Source: Siminovitchia acidinfaciens | GTDB lineage: Bacteria > Bacillota > Bacilli > Bacillales > Bacillaceae_C | Length of the DNA stretch: 64,000 nucleotides | NCBI RefSeq assembly: GCF_003605385.1 | Contig: NZ_QYTV02000002.1 | Location: forward strand, 249,412-313,411 | Reading direction: 5' to 3' | Shown here: in pieces, positions 22,399-30,747 of the stretch | Layout of the letters: every line of letters begins with the position of its first letter | Position numbering within the stretch: position 1 is the first letter of the stretch | Translations under genes and position numbers: made by a program | Notes under the pieces: model-generated | Database searches by the model: none | The model's input: only the letters and a program-made list of their open reading frames with translations | What the model was told of the DNA's origin: nothing

Positions 22399-23388
22399 TT
22401 ATACAGTTGCAGGCGAATGTTGTTCCAAATCAAAGATGAGAGAAATTGCATTTTCTAATTCTTCGGGATCTACATTGAACTTTCCTGCTGTTTTTTCATA
22501 GCTCCAACTTTCTCCATACATCTCGTGGCCGAATCCCCTGTAGGCTGCTGCCCATAACGATCCGTTGTCCGGATCGAAGTCAAATGGAAATAGTAGAAAC
22601 TGATGACGGCGTATCATTTCCTTCAACTGTTCAAGCAAAACAGGATTTTCATGTTCAAGCTCTTCATTCAGCTTTGAAACAACCGCTTGGTAAATCGGCA
22701 TGTCCATTACATCCGAAAGCTCGGCAGGAACGAATTCACCGTCATAATCGAACTTTGTCACTTGCACCGGCGTTTGTATCCGATGCTCCATTAACACATT
22801 TAGTGCCACCGTCTTCAAAAAAGGATGCGCCTGGCTATCGTTCAAGAGTTCGATCAATGAATCCTTATATGGCTGAATATTTTTATCCACCAATGCACTG
22901 ATGCGGACCAATTGCTCACGAAAGTCTCCCTTGCCAAGGATGGAGGGCTCTGAATCCTTCGGAGGTTTATTGGATTCCTGTTTATTATTCATGGCCCTTT
23001 TGCTGAACTTTAACAGCGTCTGATAGTGCTCCCGCTTTTCCAATGGGACATGCTGCTCCTCAAAAAGGGTTTCAAGTGTATGGACCACGCGATCATGCAT
23101 ATTTAATTGCATCAGTATCATTAAATAGAGATCGTTGATTTCAAAATAATCACCGATGCCTTTATGGAGCATGTCCTCCGTCATGTCTTTCGCCTTTTGA
23201 TAGTCAGCACTTTCATAATAGGCCACCGCGAGAGCCATTTCAATTTCCTCATCCTCACGGTCGATTTCCCTGGCTTGTTCGAACAGCTTCGCCGCTTCTT
23301 CAAATTGACGTTCCTTTAAACACTCCATTCCGAATTGAAAGAGCCGTGTTTTTAATCCCGGAAATAAAATCACATTGTCCTTTTTCAT
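22399..23388 (-). CDS. ysoA: YsoA-like tetratricopeptide-repeat protein
   Basis: A 329-residue cytoplasmic protein. Residues about 15-120 form helical pairs that look like TPR repeats (FQFGMECLKERQFEEAAKLF, ALAVAYYESADYQKAKDMTE). The C-terminal part is specific to the YsoA group. The start is ATG 23388 (MKKDNVILFPGL), with AGGAAGGG just upstream. It follows tig upstream on the same strand, as in B. subtilis. Function unknown; it probably acts through protein-protein contacts. Confidence 0.82.
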   Translation of the reverse strand: MKKDNVILFPGLKTRLFQFGMECLKERQFEEAAKLFEQAREIDREDEEIEMALAVAYYESADYQKAKDMTEDMLHKGIGDYFEINDLYLMILMQLNMHDRVVHTLETLFEEQHVPLEKREHYQTLLKFSKRAMNNKQESNKPPKDSEPSILGKGDFREQLVRISALVDKNIQPYKDSLIELLNDSQAHPFLKTVALNVLMEHRIQTPVQVTKFDYDGEFVPAELSDVMDMPIYQAVVSKLNEELEHENPVLLEQLKEMIRRHQFLLFPFDFDPDNGSLWAAAYRGFGHEMYGESWSYEKTAGKFNVDPEELENAISLIFDLEQHSPATV

Positions 23389-23665
23389 ATATAACCCTTC
23401 CTGTTGCAGAACAAGATCACTTTTAATGTAGATTAGTGTAGCATGCAGGACTTCGAAAAACAAACATGAGGGAAAAAGCGCTCTTTATAAGAAGGAATAT
23501 TTCAAATTTTTATAGAATATATGTATATAATGCATAGGACAAAATAGCACAATATTTTTATTATCTTACCTATACCCTTTTGTCCAGCGTTTAATCCTCC
23601 AGACACCATGTTGATTCATTTGGCAAAGCACACTTGTAATATACAAGGGAAAGGAGTGGTACTAA

Positions 23666-24853
23666 CTGGGTGGTGCACTGAAAGGTGTCAAGGTGTTGGA
23701 TTTGTCAAGAGTACTTGCAGGACCCTATTGTTCAATGATTTTAGGTGACCTGGGAGCAGAAGTGGTAAAGGTGGAAACCCCTGACGGAGGAGATGACACA
23801 AGAACATGGGGACCGCCTTTTCAAAAGGGAGTAAGCGCCTATTACTTATGTGCGAACCGGAACAAGAAAAGTATTACAGTGAATTTGAAATCCCCTGAAG
23901 GAAAAGACATCATCAAGAAACTGGTTAAAGAAAGCGACGTCATCATCCACAACTTTAAAACCGGGACGATGGAACGGCTCGGGTTATGTTATGAAACGCT
24001 GAAAGACATACATCCCGGCATTATTTTCTGTTCAATCACAGGGTTTGGGGAAACAGGCCCTTATAAAAATTTACCAGGCTATGATTTTATCATTCAGGCC
24101 ATGAGCGGATTTATGAGCATAACCGGCGATAAAGATACGGGTCCACAAAAGACCGGGCTGGCCATTACAGATGTCCTGACCGGCTTATATGCCTGCATCG
24201 GCATTCAAGCGGCTTTATTTGAAAGGCAGCAGTCGGGGATTGGTCAAAAATTGGACATTGCCCTTTATGACAGTGCAGTCAGCGCGCTGATCAACGTCGC
24301 AAGCAACTTTTTAATGTCCGGACAAACCCCAGAGCCTCTAGGGAATAGCCATCCGAACATCGTTCCCTATCAAACCTTTCAGACGAAGGATAGCGAAATT
24401 GTAATTGCTGTCGGAAACGACCGGCAATTCACGGCTTTATGCAAGCTAATGGGAATGGCGGAACTAGCGGAAGATACTAGGTTTTCTACTAATCCAAAAA
24501 GAGTGGAAAACAGAGAGGTGCTGGTACCCATTTTACAAAAGCGGCTGATGGAAGCCAGCTCCGATGAATGGATCGGTGCTTTCCGTGAAAATAACATTCC
24601 ATGCGGTCCGATACAGACGATTAACAAGCTGGAAAACGACCCGCAGCTTCAAGCAAGGGATATCTTCCATTCCATCGACCACCCTACAGCAGGGAAGGTC
24701 AGAATGATTGGAAGTCCGTTGAAACTTTCTCGCACACCGGCTGCTGTCCGTTATTATCCTCCGGATGCTGGAGAACACACAAATGAAGTTTTGATGGAAC
24801 TAGGTTACGATGAAGATTTAATCGGATTTTTAAAGAAAAATAATATCATTTAA
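23666..24853 (+). CDS. Type III CoA-transferase (CaiB/BaiF family)
   Basis: Moves CoA between organic acids. The family N-terminus LKGVKVLDLSRVLAGPYCSMILGD is intact, and the aspartate expected to carry the acyl anhydride is in the LDIALYDSAVSAL region. Similarity begins before the first ordinary start codon (GTG 23693). The only upstream possibility is CTG 23666, directly after an in-frame TAA, with GGAAAGGAG 9 bp before it. I therefore propose a CTG start (395 codons). The next gene is an acyl-CoA dehydrogenase 15 bp downstream, so they form an operon. The substrate is unknown; glutarate is one idea, given the lysine dehydrogenase nearby. Confidence 0.92.
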   Translation: MGGALKGVKVLDLSRVLAGPYCSMILGDLGAEVVKVETPDGGDDTRTWGPPFQKGVSAYYLCANRNKKSITVNLKSPEGKDIIKKLVKESDVIIHNFKTGTMERLGLCYETLKDIHPGIIFCSITGFGETGPYKNLPGYDFIIQAMSGFMSITGDKDTGPQKTGLAITDVLTGLYACIGIQAALFERQQSGIGQKLDIALYDSAVSALINVASNFLMSGQTPEPLGNSHPNIVPYQTFQTKDSEIVIAVGNDRQFTALCKLMGMAELAEDTRFSTNPKRVENREVLVPILQKRLMEASSDEWIGAFRENNIPCGPIQTINKLENDPQLQARDIFHSIDHPTAGKVRMIGSPLKLSRTPAAVRYYPPDAGEHTNEVLMELGYDEDLIGFLKKNNII

Positions 24854-24868
24854 TAAGGGGTGCTGTAA

Positions 24869-26062
24869 TTGAACTTTGATTTTAGCGATGAACAGATGAT
24901 GTTACGAAAAACTGTACGGAACTTTGTAGATAAAGAAATCATGCCCCATATCGCTGAGTGGGATGAAAAAGGCGAGTTTCATTCCGAGATCATTACGGAC
25001 TTGGCAAGACTAGGTCTGATGGGCGTTTGCATTCCGGAGGAATATGGCGGAGCCGGAATGGATTACAATTCACTCGCGATTGTGTGCGAAGAGCTGGAAC
25101 GAGGTGACACAGCTTTTCGTACAGCCGTGTCTGTACATACCGGATTAAATAGCATGACACTCTTGCAGTGGGGTACAGAAGAGCAGAAACAGAAATACCT
25201 TGCCCCTCAGGCGAAAGGTGAAAAAATTGGTGCTTTTGGATTGACGGAGCCGAATGCGGGATCGGATGTTGCCGCGATGCAATCCACCGCTGTCAGGGAA
25301 GGCGACCATTATATTTTGAATGGGCAGAAAACATGGATTTCCCTCTGTGACGTAGCAGATCACTTCCTCGTATTCGCTTATACGGATAAAAGTAAAAAGC
25401 ACCATGGGATTTCCGCTTTCATCGTAGAAAGAACAATGGATGGTTTTTCCTCCAAGGCAATCAAAGGAAAATTAGGAATCCGCGCCGGTAATACGGGAGA
25501 AATTTTCTTTGAAAATATGAAAGTTCCAAAAGAGAACCTGCTCGGGGAAGAAGGAGAAGGTTTTAAAATTGCCATGTCTGCCTTGGACAGCGGCCGCTTC
25601 ACAGTTGCAGCGGGAGCCTGCGGCCAAATCATGGCCTGCCTGGAGGCAAGTGTCAAATACTGCCATGAGCGGGAAACCTTCGGAAAAAAAATCGGCGAGC
25701 ATCAGCTCGTCAAGCAAATGATTGCAAACATGGAAGCGGGACTGCAAATGAGCCGCCTGCTCGTATACCGTGCCGGTGAATTGAAGAACAAAGGAGTGCG
25801 GAACACGCGGGAAACATCCCTTGCCAAGTGGCAAGCATGCGACTTTGCCAATAAAGCGGCAGATGACGCCGTTCAAATTCACGGTGCGTATGGATACTCG
25901 AACGAATATCCGGTGGAACGGTATTTGAGGAATTCTAAAGCTCCTGTAATATATGAAGGAACACGCGAAATCCATACGGTTATGCAGGCAGATTATGTAC
26001 TAGGCTACCGTCAAGATAAGCAGCTTAACAGGATGCTGCCGGCGTGGCCGTTCGAAGAATAA
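24869..26062 (+). CDS. Acyl-CoA dehydrogenase
   Basis: FAD enzyme of 397 residues that makes an alpha-beta double bond in acyl-CoA. The family motifs are present: the FAD/substrate block GAFGLTEPNAGSDV, the second signature QIHGAYGYSNEYPVERYLRN, and the catalytic glutamate in APVIYEGTREIH near residue 368. The start is TTG 24869, behind AAGGGGTG. It follows the CoA-transferase, suggesting one activates an acid and the other oxidises its CoA ester. Whether it is a glutaryl-, short-chain or branched-chain enzyme cannot be decided here. Confidence 0.94.
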   Translation: MNFDFSDEQMMLRKTVRNFVDKEIMPHIAEWDEKGEFHSEIITDLARLGLMGVCIPEEYGGAGMDYNSLAIVCEELERGDTAFRTAVSVHTGLNSMTLLQWGTEEQKQKYLAPQAKGEKIGAFGLTEPNAGSDVAAMQSTAVREGDHYILNGQKTWISLCDVADHFLVFAYTDKSKKHHGISAFIVERTMDGFSSKAIKGKLGIRAGNTGEIFFENMKVPKENLLGEEGEGFKIAMSALDSGRFTVAAGACGQIMACLEASVKYCHERETFGKKIGEHQLVKQMIANMEAGLQMSRLLVYRAGELKNKGVRNTRETSLAKWQACDFANKAADDAVQIHGAYGYSNEYPVERYLRNSKAPVIYEGTREIHTVMQADYVLGYRQDKQLNRMLPAWPFEE

Positions 26063-26075
26063 AAAACATGAAAAC

Positions 26076-26103
26076 GCCTTCCAGATAGTGTTTTCTGGAA
26101 GGC
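26076..26103 (+). terminator. Terminator of the CoA-transferase/acyl-CoA dehydrogenase operon
   Basis: Stem GCCTTCCAGA...TCTGGAAGGC followed by CTTCTTATT, 13 bp after the stop. It may also serve the facing lysine dehydrogenase gene. Confidence 0.7.
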
Positions 26104-26152
26104 CTTCTTATTCCCTCAGCTATTCGCAATTCAGCCTTAAATAAGCACTCCC

Positions 26153-27301
26153 CTAACGCCTCTTCTCAACTATCTGGACTCCCCTTTTGGCCATCTCTTC
26201 TATATAAATCTCCCCAGGTACAATTTGCTCCGGTGGATATACACCCTTCTTAGTTATTATTCCATCACCAATCATCTGCGCCACAACAGAAATCGTGTTG
26301 GCCGTCGCCCTTGCCATCGCTGTAACTTGATGGGAGCGATCCTTATAAGTGACCATTTCGTATTCATACGTCCTATTCTCCTTGGCAGCATTCCCCTCTA
26401 CTATGACTCTGAGCAGGACGACATCATCTTTATCTTTAAGATCAACAATCGGCTGTAAAACTTTTAATAAAACATCACGCGGTTTTATCTGCTGCCCCCC
26501 CACTTCTACGCAATAATCACTGCGCGTCAGGTTCAGGTCGACAAGCAGTTTGAACTTTTCACAATGTCCGGGATACCTGATTGTTTTATACTCCAAGGTT
26601 TCAAGATTCGGATATGACTGCGAAAGAGTTGAAGTCCCTCCTGATGTATGAAATGCCTCCAAGGGGCTGAATTTTTCAAAGTGCACTCTTTCCACTTCAG
26701 TTAATGACGGGATTTCCTGAATCTTTCCATCACGAATCACTAAGGATGGATCTGTGTAGTGATCGAACACGCCTTCCATGGAAAAAACATGATTATATTC
26801 CAGGGGAGGTCCAGGACGCAGGGGGATTCCCCCTACATATAGTTTAATAGAGTTCACTTTGCTTAGTTTGCCGGCACCATATCCAGATAAAATATTGATC
26901 ATGCCCGGAGCTACCCCAAGGTCCGGGATTAATGTGATGCCGGAAGACACTGCCTCCTCGTGCAGGGCGAGAACCTTATCCGTCATATGCCCAATATGCC
27001 CTCCCAAGTCGACAGAATTTGTCCCCGCCTGAATAGCAGCTTTTGCTACCTGCTCATTAAAAGAATAAAACAAAGCGTTAATCGCAACATCATAATCGCG
27101 AAGGAATTGAACAAGCGCCTGGAAATTTCCAGCATCCAGTTGATACGCTTTTACTTTTGGCGAACCTATTGTCTCGCAAACAGCCTTCGCCTGATCAAAG
27201 TTTATATCTGCCACAGCAACGTCTGTAACATTCTTCGAACCCACGAGATCGCGCGCCGCTTCCTTCCCCATCAACCCGGCACCCAATACAGCTATTTTCA
27301 T
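26153..27301 (-). CDS. L-lysine 6-dehydrogenase-like protein (saccharopine dehydrogenase family)
   Basis: A 382-residue Rossmann protein ([17 protein letters not shown] at the N-terminus). From memory it resembles the Geobacillus lysine 6-dehydrogenase along its length: [62 protein letters not shown] and the closing [11 protein letters not shown]. That enzyme oxidises lysine to aminoadipate semialdehyde with NAD. The start is ATG 27301, with GGGAG 8 bp before it. It converges on the CoA-transferase/acyl-CoA dehydrogenase operon. Confidence 0.88.
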   Translation of the reverse strand: MKIAVLGAGLMGKEAARDLVGSKNVTDVAVADINFDQAKAVCETIGSPKVKAYQLDAGNFQALVQFLRDYDVAINALFYSFNEQVAKAAIQAGTNSVDLGGHIGHMTDKVLALHEEAVSSGITLIPDLGVAPGMINILSGYGAGKLSKVNSIKLYVGGIPLRPGPPLEYNHVFSMEGVFDHYTDPSLVIRDGKIQEIPSLTEVERVHFEKFSPLEAFHTSGGTSTLSQSYPNLETLEYKTIRYPGHCEKFKLLVDLNLTRSDYCVEVGGQQIKPRDVLLKVLQPIVDLKDKDDVVLLRVIVEGNAAKENRTYEYEMVTYKDRSHQVTAMARATANTISVVAQMIGDGIITKKGVYPPEQIVPGEIYIEEMAKRGVQIVEKRR

Positions 27302-27501
27302 TCGAATCACTCCCTTTCCATTAATTATTTTATGCTTAATAGCATAGTAGAATTATTGAGTTCAAATCACGGAAATGATTTGCCGCCAAATTGTAAAGTG
27401 CTGCACCTTTTCCAGTTTCTTCTTGAATAAACAATTTCCGATGATAAAATAGACCTTGCTAATAGGTTACTATTAAGGTTCAATGGAGGTATTTTAATCA
27501 T

Positions 27502-28434
27502 ATGTACAGCATCTTAGGAATCACTTTCATCTTATTTTTAATAGCTACATTCACCAACACTAAAGTTAAGCCGAAAGTCACTGCATCTGTCTTTGCGGTC
27601 AGCCTGATGGCTTTAGCCGGCTGCTCCGACATAGACAGTGGTTCTCTAAATCAGGAGCAGAAAAAAGATAAGGAAGAAGCAGTCGATACAGAAGTACATA
27701 AGGAAGAAGTTGAAGAATCGCCTTCCTCGACAAAAAAAGAAACTGTAAAAGAAAAGTCCACTGACACTGCCGGTGCAACGGACCAGATTCCTGTAACGCT
27801 TGTTAAAACGATAGACGGCGACACAATCAAGGTTATATATAATGGTAAGGAGCAGAATGTCCGATACCTTTTGATAGATACCCCTGAAACAAACCATCCA
27901 CGCTTAGGCAAGCAGCCTTTTGGGGAAGAAGCAAAAGAGAGAAACAGACAATTACTCAACAGTGGAGATTTAACGTTGGAGTTCGATATCGGGGAACGGG
28001 TGGATAAATACGGCCGCCTGCTAGCATATGTGTATGTCGACGGAAAAAGTGTGCAAGAGACGTTGTTGGAAGAAGGTTTGGCACGGGTTGCCTATGTTTA
28101 CCCTCCAAACACAAGACACTTATCCCCTTATGAGAAAGCACAGGAACGAGCCAAAGCGAAAGCAATCGGCATATGGTCCATCGAAAACTATGCTACAGAT
28201 TCAGGCTTTAAGGAATCATCATCCGGATCAACGAGTAATTCTGGAGGTTCCCAGCAGCCTTCGACAAACAGTCAGCCTGCAAATGCTCCAGCTTCTGAGC
28301 CAGCAAGCGGCACGGAATACTTTCAAAACTGTACAGAACTAAGAAAGGTTTACCCAAATGGAGTCCCTGAAGGACATCCGGCCTATCAGCCAAAAATGGA
28401 CAGGGATAAAGATGGATATGCGTGCGAAAGATGA
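27502..28434 (+). CDS. Membrane-anchored thermonuclease-family nuclease with Excalibur domain
   Basis: A 310-residue exported protein. An N-terminal hydrophobic segment (residues 1-17) and a second one ending in a possible lipobox (LMALAGC, Cys about 39) suggest surface anchoring. After an acidic linker comes a staphylococcal-nuclease domain (VTLVKTIDGDTIKV, VRYLLIDTPETNHP, DKYGRLLAYVYVDG, EGLARVAYVYPP). Then a Ser/Asn/Pro-rich linker leads to a C-terminal Excalibur motif (NCTELRKVYPNG and DRDKDGYACE) thought to bind calcium. The catalytic Asp, Arg and Glu positions look conserved. The start is uncertain, because GGAGG is 12 bp away. Confidence 0.9.
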   Translation: MYSILGITFILFLIATFTNTKVKPKVTASVFAVSLMALAGCSDIDSGSLNQEQKKDKEEAVDTEVHKEEVEESPSSTKKETVKEKSTDTAGATDQIPVTLVKTIDGDTIKVIYNGKEQNVRYLLIDTPETNHPRLGKQPFGEEAKERNRQLLNSGDLTLEFDIGERVDKYGRLLAYVYVDGKSVQETLLEEGLARVAYVYPPNTRHLSPYEKAQERAKAKAIGIWSIENYATDSGFKESSSGSTSNSGGSQQPSTNSQPANAPASEPASGTEYFQNCTELRKVYPNGVPEGHPAYQPKMDRDKDGYACER

Positions 28435-28466
28435 GGAATAGCCCAACACAGGGCTATTCCTCTTTT
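28433..28466 (+). terminator. Terminator of the nuclease gene
   Basis: Perfect stem GAGGAATAGCCC...GGGCTATTCCTC followed by TTTT; it begins within the stop codon region. Confidence 0.88.
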
Positions 28467-28773
28467 ACATCTTTGGCCAACTACATAAAAAAAAGCCATC
28501 ATATAAAATGATGACTTGTCTAATACTTCACGAATATATTAAGTAACTTGTTATTTTTTAAATACTAATAAATTGCCGCGGTTATATTCTTTAAACCTAA
28601 ACGACGTTAGCCCTACCTCTCAAACATCCTTACGGCTCCGAAGCCGATCCAGTGTGAATAAGTCCTTAATGTAAGAACGCCAAATAATTTATTTCATCTA
28701 TGTTATTTCAAGTTCATTCGATAAGCATTCAGTACATCTTAACACAATAATAAAATAAAAGAAAGCCGGCACA
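28467..28773. other. Non-coding stretch without identified features
   Basis: AT-rich DNA with only a short imperfect hairpin (GCCATCAT...ATGATGAC at about 28495-28515). No supported gene or known repeat was seen. Confidence 0.5.
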
Positions 28774-28806
28774 AAAAAACTGAGGGGGAGATTCCCTCAG
28801 TTTTTT
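28774..28806 (-). terminator. Terminator of the FusB-like gene (bidirectional form)
   Basis: AAAAAACTGAGGG...CCCTCAGTTTTTT forms a perfect 13-bp stem. The TGA stop of the FusB-like gene lies inside it. Confidence 0.88.
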
Positions 28807-29444
28807 AGCACTTCAATGAAACTTTCAAGCTTATTTAAGCTTTGTATATTCTGGTTACATTCATGACTGTCATCACAAATATAATTTCCACGGTTCGTAT
28901 ATGTTTCTTTTCCGCTTTTTACATTTGCCATAAACATGCCGACTTCTCCATGACGGTTGCATAAAGAACAAATCCCTTTAGCTTTATGCCTGAACGTCCC
29001 TTGAATCCCCATTAATTTCTCTTTGTAATCGAAGATAAGGAATTTTTTATCTGAGCGGATATCATACCAGCCCAAATAAGAAACTTCTGTAAAATCAATC
29101 TCCTTTAAAAACTGCAGCTTCAACTTCCCTGCTTTAGGGAATAATTTGCCCACTGTTTTTTCAGTAACTGGCTTAAACGGAATAATGTATGGCTTTAGGC
29201 CTGTAAGAAAATGCTTTGCATGAATGCCGTCTTCAATTTCAGTAACCTTATTAAAAATTTGATGATACTCATGCAACTCGGGAAAAAGAGCGATGATTTT
29301 ATCCAGTGCCCCATATTTAACTGCCTTCAAAACCGCCGGATCTTTAACTGCAGAATGGGCATTCACCAAATTTTCTACTTGAAATCTTATAAAATTATAC
29401 TGGTAACATCTGATAAATGGCTGTACTTCAATATGGCTTGTCAT
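28797..29444 (-). CDS. FusB/FusC-family EF-G-binding protein
   Basis: A 215-residue protein resembling staphylococcal FusB, which binds elongation factor G, releases stalled EF-G from the ribosome and so protects against fusidic acid. The N-terminal helical domain contains IRCYQYNFIRFQVENLVNAH. The C-terminal part has SYLGWYDIRSDKKFLIFDY and a four-cysteine zinc site (CSLC and CDDSHEC). The start is ATG 29444 (MTSHIEVQPF), behind AAAAAAGGAG. Regulation is probably by the leader peptide and hairpins at 29503-29616. Chromosomal homologues may act as housekeeping EF-G factors rather than resistance genes. Confidence 0.85.
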   Translation of the reverse strand: MTSHIEVQPFIRCYQYNFIRFQVENLVNAHSAVKDPAVLKAVKYGALDKIIALFPELHEYHQIFNKVTEIEDGIHAKHFLTGLKPYIIPFKPVTEKTVGKLFPKAGKLKLQFLKEIDFTEVSYLGWYDIRSDKKFLIFDYKEKLMGIQGTFRHKAKGICSLCNRHGEVGMFMANVKSGKETYTNRGNYICDDSHECNQNIQSLNKLESFIEVLKN

Positions 29445-29502
29445 ATTAATAAACTCCTTTTTTGTAAAAATTGTATAGGAGACAAAGCCATTTATAAAAA
29501 TT

Positions 29503-29568
29503 AGGCGATGATTCGATATGTCTACCTCATGCAAAGTATCGCCTGTTTTATAAGAGGCTTTGCATGAG
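29503..29568 (-). promoter_or_regulatory. Overlapping hairpins in the leader of the FusB-like gene (candidate attenuator)
   Basis: Two pairings interlock in the order A1-B1-A2-B2. An 11-bp stem joins CTCATGCAAAG (29568-29558) with CTTTGCATGAG (29536-29526). A 7-bp stem joins AGGCGAT (29544-29538) with ATCGCCT (29509-29503), which is followed by AATTTTTAT. They can form a pseudoknot or act as alternatives. The first stem lies entirely inside the leader ORF, so translation should control folding. Confidence 0.55.
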
Positions 29569-29602
29569 ACGCCGCTAATTCTGGCGGAGTTATTTTCGCC
29601 AT
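29522..29602 (-). CDS. Leader peptide upstream of the FusB-like gene, 26 residues
   Basis: An ATG at 29602 follows GGAGGT (29616-29611) with 8-bp spacing, which is an ideal ribosome site. The frame starts MAKITPPELAASH and ends ILCMR with TAG at 29524-29522, 77 bp before the main start. Its codons span both arms of the 11-bp stem. This is the layout expected for drug- or stall-sensed attenuation. No homologue is known to me. Confidence 0.55.
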   Translation of the reverse strand: MAKITPPELAASHAKPLIKQAILCMR

Positions 29603-29808
29603 CTTATATCACCTCCAAGAGAACACTCATATTGTACATGAAAATAGGGTTGTCGCGTAAACAAAAAACCTCAAATTCTATAAAAAAGCAAATACCCTCG
29701 CTAATTCGTGAAAATTTTAAATATACATTCATCTGAAAAGATAGTAAAATATTAGCTAATTGAAGTTGTTTTATAGCAGGATCTATATGTCAAAAGGAGT
29801 GAAATTTT

Positions 29809-30072
29809 ATGAAGAAAATATTGGCAACTATTTTAGGCGTAGGACTCATTTTTGGATTTAGTTCAATCGATTCAGCAGAAGCAAAAACAAAAGTGAAAAC
29901 CTATAAAAATTGTACAGCTTTGAATAAGGATTACAAAGGAGGCGTGGCTAAATCTTCAAAAACTAAAAATAAAGGCGGCAAAACAAAGTACAAGCCATAC
30001 GTTTCTGCCTCTCTATATAAAGCAAATAAGAAAATGGACAGAGATAAAGACGGAATTGCGTGTGAAAAATAG
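29809..30072 (+). CDS. Small secreted Excalibur-domain protein
   Basis: An 87-residue protein with a signal peptide (MKKILATILGVGLIFGF, probable cleavage after SAEA at about 25). The mature part is an Excalibur calcium-binding domain alone: KNCTALNKDYKGGV near the start and DRDKDGIACE at the end. AAAAGGAG lies 10 bp before the ATG. It resembles the C-terminus of the nuclease at 27502 and of the membrane protein at 32409. Likely extracellular; function unknown. Confidence 0.85.
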   Translation: MKKILATILGVGLIFGFSSIDSAEAKTKVKTYKNCTALNKDYKGGVAKSSKTKNKGGKTKYKPYVSASLYKANKKMDRDKDGIACEK

Positions 30073-30172
30073 GCCCTGCGGGGATATACTAATAATTTCG
30101 GTAAACGAAATCCATCGTTTTTTCCAAAGCCCCTTTTGTTAAAATCCGGATTCCAAGATATCCATAGAACAC

Positions 30173-30276
30173 AAGAAAAAACGCCAAATCCTATGTGTTG
30201 AAAGGATTTGGCGTTTCATTTCAGTAGGTCCCAGGAGCGGTTCGAACGCCCGACCCACAGCTTAGAAGGCTGTTGC
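30173..30276 (-). repeat. Left direct repeat: tRNA-Arg 3' half plus terminator (candidate attachment site)
   Basis: A 104-bp segment nearly identical to 33556-33659. It contains a terminator hairpin (AACGCCAAATCC...GGATTTGGCGTT) and the tRNA-Arg sequence from the acceptor 3' strand to the anticodon stem (30228-30276), including the CTTCTAA anticodon loop. The 5' half of the tRNA is absent: after TGTTGC the sequence diverges completely. It looks like the displaced end of a tRNA gene target. Confidence 0.8.
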
Positions 30277-30366
30277 CGCTTCCCGGAACCATATGAAACA
30301 ATTAGGACAAACATTGATTTAATCACGTTCCTTGAACAGACTATAGGACCGGTCCCGACCATTCCC

Positions 30367-30417
30367 AACCCCAAATGATGAATTAAAACCCCATTTCAAC
30401 CCCATATTAAAACCCCA
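30367..30417. repeat. Four AACCCCA repeats beside the left tRNA fragment
   Basis: AACCCCA occurs at 30367, 30387, 30398 and 30411, with one more copy at 33509 just inside the right repeat (both AACCCCATAT forms at 30398 and 33509). Clustered short repeats next to a core site are typical of integrase arm sites. That role is inference. Confidence 0.5.
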
Positions 30418-30488
30418 GTCTTTTGAGAGGAGTTTTATTTTTTATAGGCAATCGGAAAATAGTTTGAATTGTTTTTTGAAATACTCTT

Positions 30489-30516
30489 CTTCAACAATCG
30501 CGCCCGATTGTTGAAG
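30489..30516. repeat. Perfect 12-bp inverted repeat
   Basis: CTTCAACAATCG and CGATTGTTGAAG flank a 4-base loop; there is no T-run. It lies in the non-coding 470 bp between the tRNA fragment and tgl. Confidence 0.7.
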
Positions 30517-30747
30517 ATTGTTATTGAACTAAAGCACCCGTTGGTTTAAGTACAATCCATAACAAACTCTAATTCTGCACTAACTTTAGTGATAAAAAAG
30601 CTGCCTAAATCACAGCTCCATTTTTAACTAGCCTGTGGTCTATTTACACTTACCCTTGACTCACAATAATAATTAACATGCTTAATAAAAATGAGAATAT
30701 GTTAGATATGAATGCAGATGAAATGCCGTATAGGAATGGGGGATTGT

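Noticed and set aside
30228-30276. A second functional tRNA-Arg gene
   Set aside because: Only the acceptor 3' strand, T arm and anticodon arm are present; the D arm and 5' acceptor strand are missing.
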